Part shown: one piece after another, positions 42,403-50,743 of the stretch | Layout of the letters: the number at the start of each line of letters is the position of its first letter | How positions within the stretch are numbered: position 1 is the stretch's first letter | From: Planctomycetota bacterium | GTDB taxonomy: Bacteria; Planctomycetota; Phycisphaerae; UBA1845; UTPLA1 | Assembly: GCA_016235815.1 (NCBI GenBank) | Contig: JACRIM010000057.1 | Coordinates: forward strand, 1 to 52,945 | Length of the DNA stretch: 52,945 nt | Direction: 5' to 3' | The notes under the pieces: generated by a model | What the model saw: the letters and a program-made list of their open reading frames with translations, nothing else | Database searches by the model: none | What the model was told of the DNA's origin: nothing | Made by a program: the position numbers and the translations under genes

Positions 42403-43722
42403 ATGGCCAACGACAAAAACCCCATCGCCCAGCAAGACCCCGAACTCTGGAAGGCCTTCGTCGCCGAACAGGATCGCCAGCAGAACACGCTCGAACTCAT
42501 CGCCTCCGAGAATCACGTCAGCCCCGCCGTCATGGCAGCGGCCGGTTCGCTCTTCACCAATAAATATGCCGAAGGCTACCCCGGTCGTCGCTATTACGGC
42601 GGCTGCGAAAACATGGACACCGTCGAGCGGCTTGCGATTGACCGGGCGAAATCGCTCTTCAACTGCGAGCATGTGAACGTCCAGCCGCACTCCGGCAGCC
42701 AGGCGAACCAGGCCGTCCTCCTCGCCGCCATGAATCCCGGCTCGCAATTCGGCGAAGCCGAGCAACGTGAAAAGGCCCCCGACGCCCCGGTGCGCACACC
42801 CGGCGACATGATCCTCTCGTTGCACCTCGATCACGGCGGCCACCTGTCGCACGGCAAGAACGTAAACATCAGCGGCAAGTGGTTTCGCGTCACGCATTAC
42901 CGCGTCGACCGAGAGACCGGCCGCATCAACATGAGCGAAGTGCGGGCCCTGGCCAAGGAGTGCAAGCCGAAGCTCATCATCACCGGCGCATCCGCCTATT
43001 CGCGCATCTGGGAGTGGGATAAGTTTGCCGAGATCGCGAGGGAAGTCGGCGCGCTGCTCATGGCCGACATCGCCCACATCGCGGGAATGGTCGCCGTCGG
43101 GCTGCACCCGTCACCCGTGGCCGTTTCCGATTTCGTCACCACAACGACGCACAAGACTCTTCGCGGACCGCGCGGCGGTATCACCATGTGCAAGGAAGCA
43201 TGGGCCAAGAAGATCGACTCCGCCGTCTTCCCAGGGCTGCAAGGCGGACCGCTCATGCATAGCATCGCCGCGAAAGCCGCCGCGTTTGGCGAAGCCCTTC
43301 GCCCTGAGTTCAAAGCCTATCAACAGCTCGTCCTCGACAACGCCAAGGCCCTCGCAGAGTCCCTCGTCGCCAAGGGATTGCACCTCGTCTCCGGCGGCAC
43401 GGACAATCACCTGATGCTCGTCGATCTGCGCAAAGGCTACCCCAGCGTCACCGGCGCCATGGCGGAAGCGTGGCTCGGCCAGGCGGGCATCGTGGTGAAC
43501 AAAAACATGATCCCATACGACGAACGCAAGCCGATGGAGACCAGCGGTCTCCGCATCGGCACGCCGGCCCTCTCCACACGCGGCATGGGCGGCGACGAAA
43601 TGCGAAAAGTCGCCGGACTGATCGACCGTGCCCTCGCGTCCGCCGGCGATGCAAATGCCCTCGGCAAGATTCGGGGGGAAGTCCTCGACCTGTGCAAGCA
43701 GTTCCCTCTCCACACGCACTAA
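42403..43722 (+). CDS. glyA: Serine hydroxymethyltransferase
   Basis: PLP enzyme interconverting serine and glycine with tetrahydrofolate, 439 residues. Marks: [53 protein letters not shown] and the PLP lysine in [14 protein letters not shown]. Between NPG and the conserved [19 protein letters not shown] there is an extra ~20-residue insert ([19 protein letters not shown]) absent from E. coli GlyA. The ATG at 42403 has AAGGA 9-10 bases upstream; the earlier ATG at 42367 is not supported. It lies 18 bases before the next gene, a lipoprotein. Confidence 0.96.
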   Translation: MANDKNPIAQQDPELWKAFVAEQDRQQNTLELIASENHVSPAVMAAAGSLFTNKYAEGYPGRRYYGGCENMDTVERLAIDRAKSLFNCEHVNVQPHSGSQANQAVLLAAMNPGSQFGEAEQREKAPDAPVRTPGDMILSLHLDHGGHLSHGKNVNISGKWFRVTHYRVDRETGRINMSEVRALAKECKPKLIITGASAYSRIWEWDKFAEIAREVGALLMADIAHIAGMVAVGLHPSPVAVSDFVTTTTHKTLRGPRGGITMCKEAWAKKIDSAVFPGLQGGPLMHSIAAKAAAFGEALRPEFKAYQQLVLDNAKALAESLVAKGLHLVSGGTDNHLMLVDLRKGYPSVTGAMAEAWLGQAGIVVNKNMIPYDERKPMETSGLRIGTPALSTRGMGGDEMRKVAGLIDRALASAGDANALGKIRGEVLDLCKQFPLHTH

Positions 43723-43740
43723 TTCAAGGCGGTTCGCACA

Positions 43741-44361
43741 ATGACCCGGCGCATTCACTGTGTCCTCGCCATGCTCATTCCCTTCGCCGCCGTCGGCTGC
43801 GCCGGCAAGGGCACCATCCAACTCGTTTCGCTCAACATGACGGACATCGACCCGCCCGAGGCCAAGGTCTGGAAATTCGACGCCCAGCAAAACTGTTGGT
43901 GGATCGACTCCAACGGTGAGTTGAATATCTCCCTGCTGCATCAACATAACAGCCTGCTCGGAGCCTTAGGGAGTTACCACGTCGGGCTGAGTCTTGTCTT
44001 CGACGAGCCGCCCGCCGGTCGCGCGCGGAATTACAAGGTCGGCCCGCGCGAGGCCCGCGCGACATTTGCCTCCGCAATGGCCACCATGCGCTTCATGCCG
44101 TTCACCGGCATCGTCTCGGTCACCATCGGCAAAGACGACGTCCTTCGCGGCAGCTATCGAATATGGGCGACCGTCTCCAACGAAGTGAATGTCCTCTCAC
44201 TCCTCCCGCAGAAATCCGGAAACATCCTGTTGCTCGGCACGTTCGAAGCCATCAAGCACGAAGAGCAGGGGAAGAAGCTCCGCGCCTTTGTGGAATCCAA
44301 CTCACCGGCCCGCCCTGCTCGAAAGATTCCGACAACACAGACGACAAAGCCTGCGGCCTGA
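43741..44361 (+). CDS. Hypothetical lipoprotein downstream of glyA
   Basis: A 206-residue protein with a lipoprotein signal (AMLIPFAAVGC, Cys20). The mature part has alternating beta-like segments (TIQLVSLNMTDIDPPEAKVWKFD, YHVGLSLVFDEPPAGRAR, FTGIVSVTIGKDDVLRGSYRIWATV), suggesting a beta-sandwich. The Ala/Thr/Pro-rich C-terminus looks unstructured. No family recognised. AAGGCGG precedes the ATG, and it is close enough to glyA for co-transcription, perhaps by chance. Confidence 0.65.
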   Translation: MTRRIHCVLAMLIPFAAVGCAGKGTIQLVSLNMTDIDPPEAKVWKFDAQQNCWWIDSNGELNISLLHQHNSLLGALGSYHVGLSLVFDEPPAGRARNYKVGPREARATFASAMATMRFMPFTGIVSVTIGKDDVLRGSYRIWATVSNEVNVLSLLPQKSGNILLLGTFEAIKHEEQGKKLRAFVESNSPARPARKIPTTQTTKPAA

Positions 44362-44539
44362 CAGTCGCCTCCGTCCGCCCATAACGTCGCCTCCGCACCG
44401 TCGCCGATAAACACCACCTGCTGCCCAAGCCTGCGCATCTTCGTTTGTGCCCCGTCGACCCGAATCGTACGGTTGATACGGACACCCGGAGAGGAGTCGA
44501 ACGCGGCTCCCGTTGTTTGGTCGCGGAGCCGACGCAGCC

Positions 44540-45883
44540 ATGACGGCACACACATCCCATTCCATTATCCGACGCCATTGGCGATGCGTCGTTGCAGCCC
44601 CCGCTGCGCTCGCCGTCGCGGCAATACTCCTGCACGTGGTGCATGAGCGTTCCGCGCGCACGGCTTCCGAGCGCAAGGCCGTCCGCCTTTTTGCCGAAGC
44701 AGCCTCGCTCGGCCTTCGCGCCCTTTCACCGGACGATTCAGTCGCCCAACGCCGCTGGTGCGATCAACTTACCGAATCACCCGGCGTTCTTGCCGCCAGC
44801 CTCTTCGATGGCACCGGCCGACAACTCGCAGCCTCCGGACTTGTCGACCCGTTGGTTGACTCCGTCGCACCCGGCGCGTCGACCACCGACCTGATCGACA
44901 TCGCCGACTATTCGCCCCCGCATCGAATCGCCGCGAACCTTCCGCCATTGTGCCGCGTCAACGTCTCACTTTCACGATCGCACCACGACGGCCGCGCAGC
45001 GCAGGCCATGCTCGTGATGTCTCCCGCCCACCTCGCCACCGTTTCGGGCGATCCGTCGTGGACCTTCATCGCCGGTGTCCTCCTAGCCTGGGCCGTCGCA
45101 ACAATCGTCGTGACGCGCCACACCGCCACCGCCGTCTCCGCGCCGCTCGCCGATCTGGTCGAGCTGACGTCCGCAGGCACCCGGTACATCGGCAAGCTTC
45201 AACTCGAGGCCCGTCGCGACGAATGGGGCAAGATCGCCCGCTGCATCGATGATCTCCGCGCCGAAGTCGGCAACGTTCGCGACCACGTCGAACGCATCGA
45301 ACGCCGCGCCGACCAGCAGATCGCGGAGGAAACCCGACGAATCGCCCGCGACATCCAGCGGCTCGAACTTCAATCCAGCCTCGATCCGCTGACCAAGCTC
45401 ATGAACCGCCGCGTCTTCGACGAAAAACTTCCCGCCATCTTCGCCGCCCAGCAGGGTTGCGGCTCCGATCTCTCCGTCATCATGATGGACCTCGATCGTT
45501 TCAAGAATCTCAACGACACTGCCGGCCACTCCGCGGGCGATGATGTCCTCGAAGTCGCCGGTCAGCTTCTCGCTCAATGCGCCCGATCGCAGGATGTCGC
45601 CATTCGCTACGGCGGTGACGAATTCCTGCTGATCCTTCCCGGTGTACGCGCCGACGACGCCAACCGCATCGCCGTGCGACTCGTCGCCATGTTCACACAG
45701 CAGGTCAAAGTGATGTTCCCCGGTTCCGGCGTCTCCATGTCCGCGGGCGTCGCCGGCCTCCTCGCCCATCGCCCCGCCACGCCGACGGCCCTCGTCGAAA
45801 TGGCCGACGAAGCCCTTTACGACGCAAAACGCGCTGGAAGGCGCTGCGTGCGTCTCTATGGTCGAAAAACCGTCGCCGCGTGA
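44540..45883 (+). CDS. Membrane diguanylate cyclase (GGDEF)
   Basis: A 447-residue protein: a membrane helix near the N-terminus (CVVAAPAALAVAAILLHVV), a ~140-residue periplasmic sensor, a second helix (WTFIAGVLLAWAVATIVV), a HAMP-like linker, a short coiled coil, then a GGDEF domain. The active site IRYGGDEFLLIL is intact, with DLDRFKNLNDTAGHSAGDDVL upstream. An RSQD I-site lies five residues before GGDEF, so product inhibition by c-di-GMP is expected. The ATG at 44540 has GGAG 11 bases upstream; the frame opens at a TTG at 44513. No EAL domain is nearby. Confidence 0.93.
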   Translation: MTAHTSHSIIRRHWRCVVAAPAALAVAAILLHVVHERSARTASERKAVRLFAEAASLGLRALSPDDSVAQRRWCDQLTESPGVLAASLFDGTGRQLAASGLVDPLVDSVAPGASTTDLIDIADYSPPHRIAANLPPLCRVNVSLSRSHHDGRAAQAMLVMSPAHLATVSGDPSWTFIAGVLLAWAVATIVVTRHTATAVSAPLADLVELTSAGTRYIGKLQLEARRDEWGKIARCIDDLRAEVGNVRDHVERIERRADQQIAEETRRIARDIQRLELQSSLDPLTKLMNRRVFDEKLPAIFAAQQGCGSDLSVIMMDLDRFKNLNDTAGHSAGDDVLEVAGQLLAQCARSQDVAIRYGGDEFLLILPGVRADDANRIAVRLVAMFTQQVKVMFPGSGVSMSAGVAGLLAHRPATPTALVEMADEALYDAKRAGRRCVRLYGRKTVAA

Positions 45884-45935
45884 ATCAACGACTTTCCTCG
45901 CGTTTTCTCTGTGTCGCAATAAATTAGCCACGCGC

Positions 45936-45941
45936 TATAAT
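45936..45941 (+). promoter_or_regulatory. -10 box TATAAT before the alpha/beta-hydrolase gene
   Basis: Perfect TATAAT with only a poor -35 (TCGCAA, 16-base spacer). It predicts a start near 45948 and a 60-base leader before the TTG at 46008. Confidence 0.4.
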
Positions 45942-46007
45942 CCGAATCCTTAGGGTGACGCCCGCCTCGCGTTTTGGTGTCACAGGACTCACGCGAGTAT
46001 TCATACG

Positions 46008-46946
46008 TTGATACGAACACTTATTTATTCCATCTCCCTTGCCGCACTCTTCTTCGCGACCGGCTGCGGCTCCTTCGTTGAGCGCATCGCCAAGGCCAAC
46101 GAACAGGGCGAGGCCCGCCGCGGCATGACGTTCTACGTCGGCGGCGCCGGCCCCATCGGCAACGTCGGCTCATGGGATATTCCCCAGGGCCTGGCCGATG
46201 GCGGCTACGAGGGCTACGTCGAAGTCTTCACCTGGCAGGGCTGGACTCACGCCGGCGATCAGATGAACCTCGCCCGCAATCGCAGCAAAGGCGCCGAACT
46301 CGCCGCCGAGATCAAGTCCTATCGCCGCCGCTTCCCCGGCCAGAAGATCAACATCATCGCCCTCTCCGCCGGAACGGGCATCTCCACCTTTGCATTGGAA
46401 TACCTCCCCGAAGGCGTCGAGGTGGACAAGGTCATCTACCTCGGCTGCAGCATGTCCAGCGGCTACGACCTCACCCGCGCCCTTCGTCGCGTCGGCGGCG
46501 GTCTCTACTGCCTCCACTCCTATCGAGACCCAATTCTCAAAAATGTCGTCTGGTACACCGGCACCGTCGACCGAAGCGCAGGCGACGAAGGCATCGCCGG
46601 CATGGAGGGTTTCCGCCTGCCGCGACACAAGGGCGCGGACACCGAACGCCAGTATGCCAAAGTGCGAAACGTACCCTACCGATCCGACTTCGCCCTCGCT
46701 GGTTACGACGGCGGCCACACCGACACCACCAAGCGCGAGTTCATTCGCGAGTACCTCGCCCCCGTCATCATGAACGACGAGAAGAAACTCCTCGGCGAGA
46801 ACTATCGCGAGCGCCACGAAGAAAACGGCCGCGCCCCCGGTCGGCCGACCTCCGGCCCCGCAGGCGATCGAAAAGAAGCTGTATTGAAGAGGCTCGGCCC
46901 CGAGGAATCCCTCGACCCCGAAACGCGCAAGACCGCCGAACGCTGA
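46008..46946 (+). CDS. Alpha/beta-hydrolase-fold lipoprotein
   Basis: A 312-residue lipoprotein (lipobox FATGC, Cys20) with an alpha/beta-hydrolase core. INIIALSAGTGIS is the nucleophile elbow, reading A-L-S-A-G where most enzymes have G-x-S-x-G. Later parts include VIYLGCSMSSGYDLTRAL, YRDPILKNVVWYTGTVD and YDGGHTDT, a likely catalytic His region. The last ~40 residues are charged and probably disordered. Related in style to lipases or esterases of unknown substrate. It starts with TTG, and no strong SD is seen. Confidence 0.65.
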   Translation: MIRTLIYSISLAALFFATGCGSFVERIAKANEQGEARRGMTFYVGGAGPIGNVGSWDIPQGLADGGYEGYVEVFTWQGWTHAGDQMNLARNRSKGAELAAEIKSYRRRFPGQKINIIALSAGTGISTFALEYLPEGVEVDKVIYLGCSMSSGYDLTRALRRVGGGLYCLHSYRDPILKNVVWYTGTVDRSAGDEGIAGMEGFRLPRHKGADTERQYAKVRNVPYRSDFALAGYDGGHTDTTKREFIREYLAPVIMNDEKKLLGENYRERHEENGRAPGRPTSGPAGDRKEAVLKRLGPEESLDPETRKTAER

Positions 46947-46974
46947 TCATCTCCTGTTGGTATCATCCTTGTAG

Positions 46975-47025
46975 GGCAGGTGTCCCCACCTGCCACGTAA
47001 AGTGGGGCGGGCGTCCCTGCCCGCC
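46975..47025 (+). repeat. Two tandem 7-6-7 hairpins, REP/BIME-like
   Basis: GGCAGGT-GTCCCC-ACCTGCC (46975-46994) and GGCGGGC-GTCCCT-GCCCGCC (47006-47025), 11 bases apart. Both have 7-base arms and a 6-base GTCCCY loop. No T-run follows, so they are not simple terminators. They resemble extragenic palindromic repeats, between the hydrolase and TetR genes. Confidence 0.7.
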
Positions 47026-47055
47026 AACTCAATCGTTGACCAAGGCGCGTAACCC

Positions 47056-47688
47056 ATGGCCGCCCGAATGAAAGCTTCCGATCGCCGCGAGCAACTGCTC
47101 GAGGCCGCCATCGCATGCTTCGCCGAGTTCGGCTATCAAGGCACAACGACCGCCCGCCTCGCCCGCGCCGCTCACGTCAGCGAACCCGTCCTCTACCAAC
47201 ACTTCGCCAGCAAGCACGACCTCTTCGTCGCCCTGCTCGAACAAATCGGTAAGTACGTCATCCGAGAATGGAAGAAGGCCATCGCCCCGCTGCGCAGCCC
47301 GGCCGACCAGCTCCGCGTGCTGCTGCGCCTGAACCCCGCCACCACCAACCCCCGCGGCCAACACCTCTACCGCATCATCTTCGCCGCCCAATCCGAATAC
47401 AACGAACCGATGATCCAGGCCGCCCTCCGAAAACACTACCAGCAATACGCCCAGTTCCTTACCAACGTCATCAAACGCGCCCAGCGCGCCGGCCAGGTCC
47501 GTCGCGATGTCTCCGCCATCGGCCTCGCCTGGCAACTCGTCCACGCCGCCATCGGCTTCGCGCTAATCAAGCCACTCGAAATCCCCGGCCACGCTTCGCC
47601 CGCCACGATCGAGCAGGCGATTGGATTGCTAATGGAACAACTCGCCGGCGATGTGACGAACCCCATACCGGCCCAGCGGTCTAAGTAA
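47056..47688 (+). CDS. TetR-family transcriptional regulator
   Basis: A 210-residue regulator with the TetR N-terminal helix-turn-helix: REQLLEAAIACFAEFGYQGTTTARLARAAHVSEPVLYQHFASKHDLFVALL. The C-terminal ligand-binding helices are variable. The ligand and targets cannot be told. AAGG lies about 10 bases before the ATG. No transporter or enzyme lies next to it as an obvious target; the upstream neighbour is the alpha/beta-hydrolase lipoprotein. Confidence 0.93.
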   Translation: MAARMKASDRREQLLEAAIACFAEFGYQGTTTARLARAAHVSEPVLYQHFASKHDLFVALLEQIGKYVIREWKKAIAPLRSPADQLRVLLRLNPATTNPRGQHLYRIIFAAQSEYNEPMIQAALRKHYQQYAQFLTNVIKRAQRAGQVRRDVSAIGLAWQLVHAAIGFALIKPLEIPGHASPATIEQAIGLLMEQLAGDVTNPIPAQRSK

Positions 47689-48217
47689 CTCCCGGTGGAC
47701 CGTCCGAAGCCTGCGAAGTCGGATCGCCCGAGCGCTCGACGATGAAACACAAAGCGAAAAAGGAGCAGCATTCGTGGCTGTCCGCATTGTCACTGTTCTC
47801 GCGCCGCGGATTCAATCTGCGCGCCGGGGGTTTTCGCGTCAGAGGCCGGCGACGTCGTCGATCATCGTTCTTGACGGTTGCGGCGCTGGAAGACCTGCCG
47901 AAATGAACGGACGGTTGCGGGCGGTTGCCGCCTTCCAGACCGTTGCGTCATTCACTTCGGACAGGCCTCCCCGCGGCCCCAAGGCGCCTCCTTCCAATCG
48001 GCGTCGGCCCTGAGAGAGGGTTCGGAAGACCGAATCTACCGAACGTGAAAAATGTACGATGAGGGTTTGTCAGACTTTGTCGGGCCTAACAGATGTAAGG
48101 GGTGACACGTTGCGTCGCAGGTCCGCAAGGAACCGCCGTCATGACACGAAAAAAACGCATGAGGGATCGGATTAGCCCCCGAAAAAAAATTTCTGGAAGC
48201 CGGAAAATGCGCGCATG
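47689..48217. other. Gene-free stretch
   Basis: No credible gene in 529 bases. Short reading frames exist: 47742-47906 ends in RRRRRSSFLTVAALED..., a phrase like the N-terminal motif of some planctomycete surface proteins, but stops soon after; and a 79-codon frame from a GTG at 47774 has AAGGAG in front but no recognisable product. Confidence 0.45.
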
Positions 48218-49249
48218 TCAGGCCGATGGCATGTACTGACCCGCCGCCAGACGAAGCGCCTCGGCGACTTCTACACGGAGCCAGTCCGGGCGGAGGATTT
48301 CCGCGAGGGGGCCGAATCCGAGGATCCACCGCTTGAACTCCACGACGTTGCCGAGGGTGAACGTGGCGACAAGGCCTTCGGCTCCTTCGATGGCGGGTTC
48401 AAAGAGGGTTCCGGCGGATTCGATCCAATCCAGTTGCTGGCTTTCATGCCACATGCGCTCTTCGACGAGGGCCGCGCCTGCTCCGGAGAACTTGACGGCG
48501 ATCTCAACCGGCGGGGAATGACTCTGAACAATTCCAAAGCTCGTGCGGAAGTGTTCCTCCAGTCGGAAATCGGCCGGCCGCTCGAAGTGATCGTCTTTTA
48601 GTTCGGCCGAAAGGACGCGGGCGATTTTGAAGACTCGAATGGCGCCTGCACGGTGAGAATGGGCGACGAGATAAAGGTCCTCGTCGTGAAAGACGAGTCC
48701 ATAGGGATCGCAGCGCGTGGCGTATTCCTGCCCACGCCACAGGGAGCGATAGGCGATCTCCACGCATCGGCATTCATGGGACGCATCGGACAACACGCGA
48801 ATCAGGTCAGCCTTTTTTGAGTAGTCGGTTCGGCCGGCGCGGCGGACATACAGAATGTCGCCAAGATTCGCGAAGTGGGTGAGCACGCTCTCGGGAAGCG
48901 TCCGACGGATTTTTGCCATGAGTTCGGCGAGGCCGTCCGCCAGGTGCGTTCCCTGAAAAGGGACCAGCAATTCGGCGGCCAGATGAAGCGCGAGGGCTTC
49001 GGTGAGCGAGATGGTCAGTGAGCCGTTCTTGAAGAAATCGTGCGGCATTCGCCAGAAGCGCTTCCCCTGCTCATCGGCCTCGAAGGCAATTGGGAAGCCA
49101 AGCGCCTGGAGAATTTCGAAATCGCGCTGAATGGTCCGTTCGCTGACCGCGAACCGGTCGGCAAGATCGGCCAGGGGAGTTCCGGCGCCCCGCGTCGGCA
49201 GGGTGCGGAGGAGTTCCCATTGTCGCAGAAGTTGGTCGCCGCGAGACAT
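48218..49249 (-). CDS. WYL-domain transcriptional regulator
   Basis: A 343-residue regulator. Residues 1-70 form a DeoR-type helix-turn-helix (LADLADRFAVSERTIQRDFEILQALGFPIAFEADEQGKRFW), the middle is a helical linker, and residues about 155-220 form the WYL domain (IAYRSLWRGQEYATRCDPYGLVFHDEDLYLVAHSHRAGAIRVFKIAR). A C-terminal WCX-like extension follows. WYL domains sense ligands such as nucleotides and often regulate defence or stress genes. The ATG at 49249 has GGGAGG 4-5 bases upstream. No clear target gene is adjacent. Confidence 0.93.
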   Translation of the reverse strand: MSRGDQLLRQWELLRTLPTRGAGTPLADLADRFAVSERTIQRDFEILQALGFPIAFEADEQGKRFWRMPHDFFKNGSLTISLTEALALHLAAELLVPFQGTHLADGLAELMAKIRRTLPESVLTHFANLGDILYVRRAGRTDYSKKADLIRVLSDASHECRCVEIAYRSLWRGQEYATRCDPYGLVFHDEDLYLVAHSHRAGAIRVFKIARVLSAELKDDHFERPADFRLEEHFRTSFGIVQSHSPPVEIAVKFSGAGAALVEERMWHESQQLDWIESAGTLFEPAIEGAEGLVATFTLGNVVEFKRWILGFGPLAEILRPDWLRVEVAEALRLAAGQYMPSA

Positions 49250-49686
49250 GTGTCCTCCCTTTGAATCCGGGCCGATCGTAACCGATGAGGAATCCTGGTG
49301 GTAGTAGAGCGGTTTAAGTGTTCGGAGGTAAAACGGGTAAAACAGGGCACTTTACTGTTTCACTCTATCTCTCATCGACTGCGCGCCTCCCGGCTCATCC
49401 AGCATCGCAGCGCTCGATTATGCAAAACTTCCACGGAAATCGCACCATCCGCACGCAGACGGCGTTGCGCTCGACCGCAGTGATGAAAACAGAGAACGCG
49501 GCCAAAAGATGGGTGGGGCGCAAGGTTCTGTGGTGGGCCGTGTTGTGGCGACCGCCCGACTCGGCCGAAACACATCGAACCATAAAAAAAAGTGCTTCGC
49601 GGTGGCCCAAAGACCTCCCCGAGATTTTGGCATTTTCGAACACCAAAACAGAGAGCGCAATTTGGATGCCGCGCATCCGAGTTAGA
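49250..49686. other. Gene-free stretch before the repeat array
   Basis: No gene recognised. It includes a near-direct repeat GTAAAACGGGTAAAACAGGG around 49327-49346, and a CAGAGAGCGCAATTTGG segment near 49653-49671 that looks like a decayed member of the repeat family that follows. Confidence 0.4.
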
Positions 49687-49893
49687 TGTTAACCAGAGAG
49701 CGCGAATTTTAGAAGTTCGGCCGGTGGGGCTGTTAACCAGAGAGCGCCGAAAAAGGCAAAATCGCAGTTTGCGGAGTCGCAAGCGGCATTTTTGATTGTC
49801 GCGCGACGGCGCGGATTTTGGCGTTCCGAGCGCGGGACTGTTAACCAGAGAGCGCGGATTTTGGGAGTTCGGGCGGTGGGGGTTGTTAACCAG
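49687..49893 (+). repeat. Interspersed repeat with TGTTAACCAGAGAGCGC core, four copies
   Basis: The core begins at 49687, 49731, 49839 and (partial) 49884. Copies 1 and 3 extend over 44 bases with about five mismatches, each running straight into the next copy: core, then ATTTTrGrAGTTCGGsCGGTGGGG. Copy 2 diverges after the core. Open frames through it are artefacts. Possibly a planctomycete-specific extragenic repeat. Confidence 0.8.
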
Positions 49894-50067
49894 TGTACAC
49901 CGGGAGCCAGGTCAGTTGCGTGGCCGCACACTTGGTGCGCGCCTGCGCCTCCGTAGCACTTGATCACTTCATCCCGCATCAAGGCAATTTCCAATCCACC
50001 ACGCGGTTCTTGACCGAAATCGAATGTGATCGACATTTTGGTATGGCGCTATCGGTATATCGCGGCC
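49894..50067. other. Short stretch between repeat array and DUF4279 gene
   Basis: A minus-strand frame starting at 50036 (MSITFDFGQEPRGGLE...) has about 47 plausible codons before running into the repeats; it may be the start of a small gene cut off by repeat insertion. Nothing recognised. Confidence 0.3.
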
Positions 50068-50484
50068 CTACTCTTGACCAATTCCGACGCCGATGTCTAA
50101 GTTGGCGCCCGCTTGGTGAATCGCCTTAATCACATCTCGCGGGATAAGGCGACTAAAACTCATGTATGCTGACGGCATCACGAAAAACATGCTCACGCTG
50201 ACATCATGGGTCTCGGTAAGATGATTTAATTGCACTTTGTTTCGGGATAGGTATGACGTCAACTCACTAAATTGGGAATGTTGCGATTCTTGGTAATTCG
50301 CGAGCGTGTGATTCCAATGTTTCCGGCCATTTGGTTTTAGCTTCATCTTCGTCGCAATGCGTTGTGAGGGGGGCTTAATCTCCACGAGTCCTAAGCGATC
50401 TATGGCATTCTTCGGTAGGGGGCTGCTTCCACCGACACAAATCGTGGTGCCAACCTTAACCGTAGCCTTCTTAGAATCTCGCAT
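50068..50484 (-). CDS. DUF4279-like protein, possible immunity protein
   Basis: A 138-residue protein. The layout fits DUF4279: an N-terminal strand (ATVKVGTTICVGGSSPLPKNAIDRLGL), a central W (RKHWNHTL), then LTSYLSRNKVQLNHLTETHDVSVSMFFVMP and a C-terminal IPRDVIKAIHQAGANLDIGVG, where the family has a similar G-x-x-LDI end. DUF4279 genes often sit beside polymorphic toxins as immunity genes. The ATG at 50484 has GGAG 9 bases upstream. Composition is AT-richer than the core genome. No intact toxin is adjacent. Confidence 0.6.
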   Translation of the reverse strand: MRDSKKATVKVGTTICVGGSSPLPKNAIDRLGLVEIKPPSQRIATKMKLKPNGRKHWNHTLANYQESQHSQFSELTSYLSRNKVQLNHLTETHDVSVSMFFVMPSAYMSFSRLIPRDVIKAIHQAGANLDIGVGIGQE

Positions 50485-50590
50485 ATTTCGTAGCTCCAAC
50501 TTGTGAACCCGATTCCTGTAAGGGGCTTGGCAAAGACCCAAAGGTCATCAACAGCACTTGTTTAGCGTTCAATTATATCATCGCATAGTC

Positions 50591-50743
50591 TTACGGCCAG
50601 CGCGGGGGTTTGGGTTCCTGACCTTTCCAGCGTTCTCCACGTCCGTGTCGTAGGTCATTGAGATAACGTAGATAAGTTTGGCAGTCCTGCTTCTTACGTT
50701 TACATTTGTCTTCACATTCTTTCCGGGGTGAAAAGGGGTCATT
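50591..50743 (-). pseudogene. Remnant Cys-rich C-terminal coding fragment
   Basis: A 50-codon open stretch that begins right after the RAYT stop codon in the same frame and ends at TAA (50593-50591): contains KECEDKCKRKKQDCQTYL and RHGRGERWKGQEPKPPRWP. Its composition resembles the C-terminal end of secreted or RHS-type toxins, and it lies directly upstream of the DUF4279 gene. It may be a toxin gene cut by insertion of the RAYT element. Speculative. Confidence 0.3.

Noticed and set aside
44487-44520. tRNA-like 3' end on the minus strand (GTTCGACTCCTCTCCGG)
   Set aside because: The T-arm does not form a 5-base stem and no anticodon arm or acceptor pairing can be found.
47742-47906. Small frame with RRRRRSSFLTVAALED, like a planctomycete surface-protein N-terminus
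   Set aside because: No SD, stops after 54 codons and no continuing domain; at most a decayed fragment.
49318-49692. 124-codon plus-strand frame
   Set aside because: No SD or motif, and it ends in the repeat array.
49687-49893. CRISPR array
   Set aside because: Repeat spacing is irregular (44, 108 and 45 bases), there are no unique spacers of constant length, and no cas genes.
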